Positions 56,220 through 64,000 of a stretch of 64,000 bases of DNA are shown here, in pieces. The position numbers were made by a program, and so were the translations under genes. This stretch comes from Phymorhynchus buccinoides (taxonomy: Eukaryota > Mollusca > Gastropoda > Neogastropoda > Raphitomidae). The notes below the pieces were generated by a model. That model was given only the letters and a program-made list of their open reading frames with translations, was not told where the DNA came from and searched no databases. Position 1 is the stretch's first letter; each line of letters begins with the position of its first letter. Location: contig CM065698.1 in the NCBI GenBank assembly GCA_017654935.2, forward strand, positions 411,426 to 475,425. The letters are read 5' to 3'.

Positions 56220-58618
56220 CATAGTTTTTCAGACATCTACATACAGAGATATGGACATCTGTGTAAACTATATGTCAATCTAATCAGACCAAGAAATGTT
56301 TGGACTTTGGGGGCAGGGAATAGATATGACTCCAGTTCAATATTAGAAGTATGTCTCCATGCTGACAATGCACAACTACTACTACAGTCAATGAGTCAAC
56401 TACTACTACAGTCAATGAGTCAACTACTACTACAGTCAATGAGTCAACTACTACTACAGTCAATGGGTCAACTACTACTACAGTCAATGGGTCAACTACT
56501 ACTACAGTCAATGGGTCAACTACTACTACAGTCAATGGGTCAACTACTACTACAGTCAATGGGTCAACTACTACTACAGTCAATGGGTCAACTACTACTA
56601 CAGTCAATGGGTCAACTACTACTACAGTCAATGGGTCAACTACTACTACAGTCAATGGGTCAACTACTACTACAGTCAATGGGTCAACTACTACTACAGT
56701 CAATGAGTCTATTACTACTACAGTCAATGAGTCAACTACTACTACAGTCAAATGAGTCAACTACTACTACAGTCAATGAGTCAACTACTACTACAGTCAA
56801 CAATTACTACAGTCAATGAGTCAACTACTACTACAGTCAACAATTACTACAGTCAATGAGTCAACTACTACTACAGTCAACAATTACTACAGTCAATGAG
56901 TCAACTACTACTACAGTCAATGGGTCAACTACTACTACAGTCAATGGGTCAACTACTACTACAGTCAATGGGTCAACTACTACTACAGTCAATGGGTCAA
57001 CTACTACTACAGTCAATGGGTCAACTACTACTACAGTCAATGGGTCAACTACTACTACAGTCAATGGGTCAACTACTACTACAGTCAATGGGTCAACTAC
57101 TACTACAGTCAATGGGTCAACTACTACTACAGTCAATGGGTCAACTACTACTACAGTCAATGGGTCAACTACTACTACAGTCAATGGGTCAACTACTACT
57201 ACAGTCAATGAGTCAACTACTACTACTACAGTCAACTACTACCTACAGTCAACTACTACTTACAGTCAACAATTACTACAGTCAATGAGTCAACTACTAC
57301 TACAGTCAATGAGTCAACTACTACTACAGTCAACAATTACTACAGTCAATGAGTCAACTACTACTACAGTCAATGAGTCAACTACTACTACAGTCAATGA
57401 GTCAACTACAACTACAGTCAACTACTACTACAGTCAATGAGTCAATTACTACTACAGTCAATGAGTCAACTACTACTACAGTCAATGAGTCAATTACTAC
57501 TACAGTCAATGAGTCAACTACTACTACTACAGTCAATGAGTCAACTACTACTACAGTCAATGAGTCAACAACTACTTACAGTCAACTACCACTTACAGTC
57601 AACTACTACTACAGTCAATGAGTACTTACAGTCTACTACAGTCAATGAGTCAACTACTACTACAGGCAATGAGTCAATTCCTACTACAGTCAATGAGTCA
57701 ATGAGTCCTACAGTCAACAATTACTACAGTCAATGAGTCAAATACTACTACAGTCAACACTTACTACAGTCAATGAGTCAACTACTACTACAGTCAACAA
57801 CCACTACAGTCAATTAGTCAACTACTACTTAGTCAACTACTACTTACAGTCAACTACTACTACACAGTACAGTCAACTACTACTTACAGTCAACTACTAC
57901 TACAGTCAATGAGTCAACTACTACTACAGTCAATGAGTCAACTACTACTACAGTCAATGGGTCAACTACTACTACAGTCAATGAGTCAACTACTACTACA
58001 CAGTCAACTACTACTATACAGTCAACTACTACTTACAGTCAACTACTACTACACAGTACAGTCAACTACTACTTACACAGTACACTACTACTTACTACAT
58101 ACAGTCAACTACTACATACAGTCAACTACTACGTACAGTCAACTACTACTGACAGTCAACTACTATGTACAGTCAACTACTACTTACAGTCAACTACTAC
58201 TTACAGTCAACTACTACTTAAAGTCAACTATCATTAGTCAACTACTACTTACAGTCAACTACTACTTACAGTCAACTACCACTTTCAGTCAATTACTACT
58301 TAGTCAACCACTACTTACAGTCAACTACTACTACACAGTACAGTCAACTACCACTTACAGTCAACTACTACTTACAGTACAGTCAACTACTACTTAAAGT
58401 CAACTATTACGTACAGTCAACTACTACTACTACAGTACAGTCAACTACTACCTACAGTCAACTACTACTTACAGTCAACTACTACTTAGTCAACTACTAC
58501 TTACAGTCAACCACTACTTACAGTCAACCACTACTTACAGTCAACTACTACTTACAGTCAACCACTACTTACAGTCAACTACTACTTACAGTCAACTACT
58601 ACTTACAGTCAACTACTA

Positions 58619-58706
58619 CTAGTCTTACAGTCAATGAGTCAAGTCTGAACCATGCTTCATGGTTTCTACAACAATGTCTCCATGCTGACAATGTACATGT
58701 ACAACT
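58619..58706. other. Higher-order-repeat spacer, copy B first
   Basis: Equivalent of 2808-2893. Confidence 0.85.
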
Positions 58707-61700
58707 ACTACTTACAGTCAACTATCACTTAGTCAACTACTACTTACAGTCAACTATCATTTAGTCAACTACTACTTACAGTCAACTACTACTTAGTCAA
58801 CTACTACTTACAGTCAACTACCATTTAGTCAACCACTACTTACAGTCAACTACCACTTACAGTCAACTATCACTTAGTCAACTACTACTTACAGTCAACC
58901 ACTACTTAAAGTCAACTACTATTTAGTCAACTACTACTTACAGTCAACCACTACTTAGTCAACTATCATTTAGTCAACTACCACTTAGTCAACTACTACT
59001 TACAGTCAACTATCATTTAGTCAACTACTACTTACAGTCAACCACTACTTAAAGTCAACCACTACTTAGTCAACTACTACTTACAGTCAACCACTACTTA
59101 CAGTCAACTACTACTTAGTCAACCACTACTTACAGTCAACTACCACTTAGTCAACTATCACTTAGTCAACTACTACTTACAGTCAACCACCACTTAGTCA
59201 ACTACTACTTACAGTCAACCACCACTTAGTCAACCACTACTTAGTCAACCACTACTTACAGTCAACCACTACTTAGTCAACTACTACTTACAGTCAACTA
59301 CCACTTAGTCAACCACTACTTAGTCAACTACCACTTAGTCAACCACTACTTAGTCAACCACTACTTACAGTCAACCACTACTTAAAGTCACTACTTAGTC
59401 AATTACCACTTAGTCAACTACTACTTACAGTCAACCACTACTTAGTCAACCACTACTTACAGTCAACTACTACTTACAGTCAACTACTACTTACAGTCAA
59501 CTACTATTTACAGTCAACTACTACTTACAGTCAACTACCATTTAGTCAACTACTACTTACAGTCAACTACCATTTAGTCAACTACTACTTACAGTCAACC
59601 ACTACTTACAGTCAACTTACTACTTACAGTCAACTACCACTTAGTCAACTACTACTTACAGTCAACTACTACTTACAGTCAACTACCATTTAGTCAACTA
59701 CTACTTACAGTCAACTACTACTTACAATCAACTACCATTTAGTCAATTACTACTTACAGTCAACTACTACTTACAGTCAACTATCATTTAGTCAACTACT
59801 ACTTACAGTCAACTACTACTTAAAGTCAACACTACCTACAGTCAACCACTACTTAGTCAACTACTACTTACTAGTCAACTACTACTTAGTCAACAACTAT
59901 TTAGTCAACTTACTACTTACAGTCAACCACTACTTACAGTCAACTACCACTTAGTCAACCACTACTTACAGTCAACTACCACTTAGTCAACTACTACTTA
60001 CAGTCAACTATCATTTAGTCAACTATCACTACTTACAGTCAACCACTACCACTTAGTCAACCACTACTTACAGTCAACCACTACTTACAGTCAACCACCC
60101 CACTTAGTCAACCACTACTTACAGTCAACCACTACTTAGTCAACTACTACTTAGTCAACCACTACTTAGTCAACTACTACTTAGTCAACTACTACTTAGT
60201 CAACTATCATTTAGTCAACTACCACTTAGTCAACTACCATTTAGTCAACCACTACTTACAGTCAACCACTACTTACAGTCAACTACTACTTAGTCAACTA
60301 CTACTTACAGTCAACTACTACTTACAGTCAACCACTACTTACAGTCAACCACTACTTACAGTCAACTACCATTTAGTCAACCACTACTTACAGTCAACTA
60401 CTACTTAGTCAACTACTACTTACAGTCAACTACTACTTAGTCAACTACTACTTAGTCAAAACTCAACTATCACTTTTAGTCAACTACCACTTACAGTCAA
60501 CCACTACTTACAGTCAACTACTACTTACAGTCAACTACCATTTAGTCAATTACTACTTACAGTCAACCACTACTTAGTCAACTACTACTTACAGTCAACT
60601 ACTACTTAGTCAACTACTACTTACAGTCAACTACTACTTACAGTCAACTACCATTTAGTCAACTACCACTTAGTCAACTACCATTTAGTCAATTACTACT
60701 TACAGTCAACCACTACTTAGTCAACTACTACTTACAGTCAACTACTACTTACAGTCAACTACCACTTAGTCAACTATCATTTAGTCAACTACCACTTAGT
60801 CAACTACTACTCACAGTCAACCACTACTTAGTCAACTACTACTTACAGTCAACCACTACTTACAGTCAACTACCACTTAGTCAACTACTACTTAGTCAAC
60901 CACTACTTAGTCAACTACTACTTACAGTCAACCACTACTTAGTCAACTACTACTTACAGTCAACCACTACTTACAGTCAACTACTACTACACAGTACAGT
61001 CAACCACTACTTAGTCAACTACTACTTACAGTCAACTACTACTTACAGTCAACTACTACTACCACAGTACAGTCAACTACTACTACACAGTACAGTCAAC
61101 TACTACTTACAGTCAACCACTACTTACAGTCAACTATCACTTAGTCAACTACTACTTACAGTCAACTACCATTTAGTCAATTACTACTTACAGTCAACCA
61201 CTACTTACAGTCAACTACTACTACACAGTACAGTCAGCTACTACTTACAGTCAACTACTACTATACACAGTACAGTCAACTACTACTACACAGTACAGTC
61301 AACTACTACTTACAGTCAATTACTACTTACAGTCAACTACTACTACACAGTACAGTCAACTACTACTTACAGTCAACTACTACGTACAGTCAACAGTCAA
61401 CTACTACTTAAAGTCAACTACTACGTACAGTCAACAGTCAACTACTACTTAAAGTCAACTACTACTTACAGTCAACAGTCAACTACTACTTACAGTCAAC
61501 TACTACTACATTCAGGTCAACAGTCAACTACTACTTACAGTCAACTACTACGTACATTCACAGTCAACTACTACTTACAGTCAACTACTACATACAGTCA
61601 ACTACTACCTACAGTCAACTACTACGTACAGTCAACTACTTCACTACACAGTACAACTACCACTTACAGTCAACTACTACTTACAGTCAACTACTACCTA

Positions 61701-61784
61701 CAGTCAACTACTACTTACAGTCAACTACTACGTAGTCAACTACTACGTACAGTCAACTACTACTTACAGTCAACTACTACTAGT

Positions 61785-61870
61785 CTTACAGTCAATGAGT
61801 CAAGTCTGAACCATGCTTCATGGTTTCTACAACAATGTCTCCATGCTGACAATGTACAAGTACAACTACT
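61785..61870. other. Higher-order-repeat spacer, copy B second
   Basis: Equivalent of 5965-6050, with the same TACAAGTACAAC ending, about 3.17 kb after the first. Confidence 0.85.
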
Positions 61871-64000
61871 ACTTACAGTCAACTATCATTTAGTCAACTA
61901 CTACTTACAGTCAACTATCATTTAGTCAACTACTACTTACAGTCAACTACCACTTAGTCAACTACTACTTACAGTCAACTACCATTTAGTCAACTACTAC
62001 TTACAGTCAACTACCACTTAGTCAACTACTACTTACAGTCAACTACCATTTAGTCAACTACCACTTAGTCAACCACTACTTACAGTCAACTATCACTTAG
62101 TCAACTACTACTTACAGTCAACTACCACTTAGTCAACTACTACTTAGTCAACTACTACTTACAGTCAACTACTACTTAGTCAACTACTACTTAGTCAACT
62201 ACTACTTACAGTCAACTACCACTTAGTCAACCACTACTTAGTCAACTACCACTTAGTCAACCACTACTTAGTCAACCACTACTTACAGTCAACCACTACT
62301 TAGTCAACTACTACTTACAGTCAACTACCACTTAGTCAACCACTACTTAGTCAACTACCACTTAGTCAACCACTACTTAGTCAACTACTACTTACAGTCA
62401 ACCACTACTTAGTCAACTACCACTTAGTCAACCACTACTTAGTCAACCACTACTTACAGTCAACCACTACTTACAGTCAACTACTACTTACAGTCAACCA
62501 CTACTTACAGTCAACTACTACTTACAGTCAACCACTACTTAGTCAACTACCACTTAGTCAACTACCATTTAGTCAATTACTACCTACAGTCAACCACTAC
62601 TTAGTGAACTACTACTTACAGTCAACTACCACTTAGTCAACTATCATTTAGTCAACTACCACTTAGTCAACTACTACTCACGGTCAACCACTACTTAGTC
62701 AACTACTACTTACAGTCAACTACCACTTAGTCAACTACCATTTAGTCAATTACTACTTACAGTCAACCACTACTAAGTCAACTACTACTTACAGTCAACT
62801 ACTACTTACAGTCAACTATCATTTAGTCAACTATCATTTAGTCAACTACCACTTAGTCAACTACTACTCACGGTCAACCACTACTTAGTCAACTACTACT
62901 TACAGTCAACTACCACTTAGTCAACTACCATTTAGTCAATTACTACTTACAGTCAACCACTACTTAAGTCAACTACTACTTACAGTCAACCACTACTTAC
63001 AGTCAACTATCATTTAGTCAACTACTACTTACAGTCAACCACTACTTAGTCAACTACTACTTACAGTCAACCACTACTTACAGTCAACTACCACTTAGTC
63101 AACTACTATTGAGTCAATTACTACTTACAGTCAACCACTACTTAGTCGACTACTACTTACAGTCACCACTACTTACAGTCAACTACCACTTAGTCAACTA
63201 CTACATACAGTCAACTACTACATACAGTCAACTACTACTACAGTCAATGAGTCAAGTCTGAACCATGCTTCCTGGGTTGAGTTTCTCAACGGTTGCAGCG
63301 CGAATAACGGGGGTCTAAGAAACACCTAAACGTTTGTTAAGGTCAGATAACTCTTTAACACTATCCCGATGAAGCCGTGCCAGAGAATCACTTCCCGTGC
63401 GACGGGCACCCACAGCTGCCGCCTATTCCCTGTAGACAGCACTTTTATGATTTTTTCCCCGATAGCTAAACAAATACTAACAATAAAGTGTTTGGTATCA
63501 ACAGAAAGCGCAAACACTGAACTAAATGGCTATGGTGGAAAGAAATCATTGGCTGATACTGTTTGGTAGTGCTTGTCTCTGAAAGTAACATGGGTACATG
63601 TAACAGAGTAACAAAAAAATGTTTTGCACTCTTTTCCGTCTTTTAATACCAAACTAAAGGTAAAATGGGCAAAAAATGATTATGATGATTTCTTTTTTTA
63701 GTGTTCTCTATCATTATGTATAACTTTTCACTTCTTCCTATAACAGGGACGGATTATAGGGGGTTTCCTGGTTGCGTGGAACCCCCCACTCCCCCAGTTG
63801 CCTAAAATAAAACAAACACAATCTCTCTCTCTCACACACACACACACTTACTATATCGTTCATCTATAACAAAATGTTCGTAACTGTAAAGTGCTTTGAA
63901 ATCTGCTGGAAACCCCCCTTTATGTACAGCATAATCCACCCCTCTAAAAATGTATTCCACAGTACAAATTCCCTTTATTTAGTTTAGGTACGTCCGGTGT

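Larger units (their letters stand above)
56220..64000. repeat. Direct duplication, copy B
   Basis: Same order as 1-8155. The 24-bp array (56370-57830) is enriched in ATGGGTCA units (two homogeneous runs near 56460-56700 and 56910-57200), which are rare in copy A. The 15/17-bp array (57830-63240) has the two spacers at 58619-58706 and 61785-61870. The tail at 63245-64000 includes the possible MITE (63746-63955). Cut by the window end. Confidence 0.93.

Overview
The window is animal nuclear DNA. It holds introns with GT/AG borders, two recognisable metazoan genes, many decayed LINE (non-LTR) retrotransposon fragments, a SINE-like insertion, DNA-transposon derivatives and more than twenty separate tandem arrays. 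Nothing bacterial, phage-like or CRISPR-like is present. A marine lophotrochozoan, probably a gastropod mollusc, is my best guess. It rests mainly on the SINE-like insertion at 19423-19732, whose core resembles a SINE I remember from gastropod genes, and on the repeat content; it is an inference, not a proven assignment.

Layout. 1-7400 is a long satellite of CTA/AGTCAA units, followed by about 750 bp of non-repetitive tail. The whole 1-8155 block recurs in direct orientation at 56220-64000, beyond an exactly 500-base run of N (54330-54829). 8-11 kb holds microsatellite and minisatellite DNA. 11.6-13.9 kb carries a minus-strand CCDC115 (Vma22-type V-ATPase assembly factor) gene, wedged between tandem copies of its own 3' end and its own 5' exon edge. 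14-36 kb is a transposon graveyard with three large satellites (55, 32 and 20 bp units). 37-48 kb carries two plus-strand exons of a C8orf33/UPF0488 homologue (41263-41397 and 46815-47251), with the intron and both flanks filled by minisatellites. 48377-48604 is the last exon of an unidentified minus-strand gene, converging on the UPF0488 gene. 48.8-54.3 kb is LINE, MITE and exon-edge-derived satellite DNA. 54.8-56 kb is a 33-bp array.

The most striking pattern is that every coding exon I can recognise abuts minisatellites whose repeat units contain, imitate or end in the exon border itself (3' splice acceptor, stop codon or start-codon region). This holds at five exon edges in three genes. 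The clearest case is CCDC115, where a 75-bp unit of exactly 25 codons including the stop is repeated eight times, and the acceptor plus start region is triplicated as 122-bp units.

Most long open frames in the window are artefacts of tandem units that lack stops. Real protein-coding sequence is limited to the three genes above plus broken LINE reverse transcriptase and one hAT-type zinc-finger fragment.
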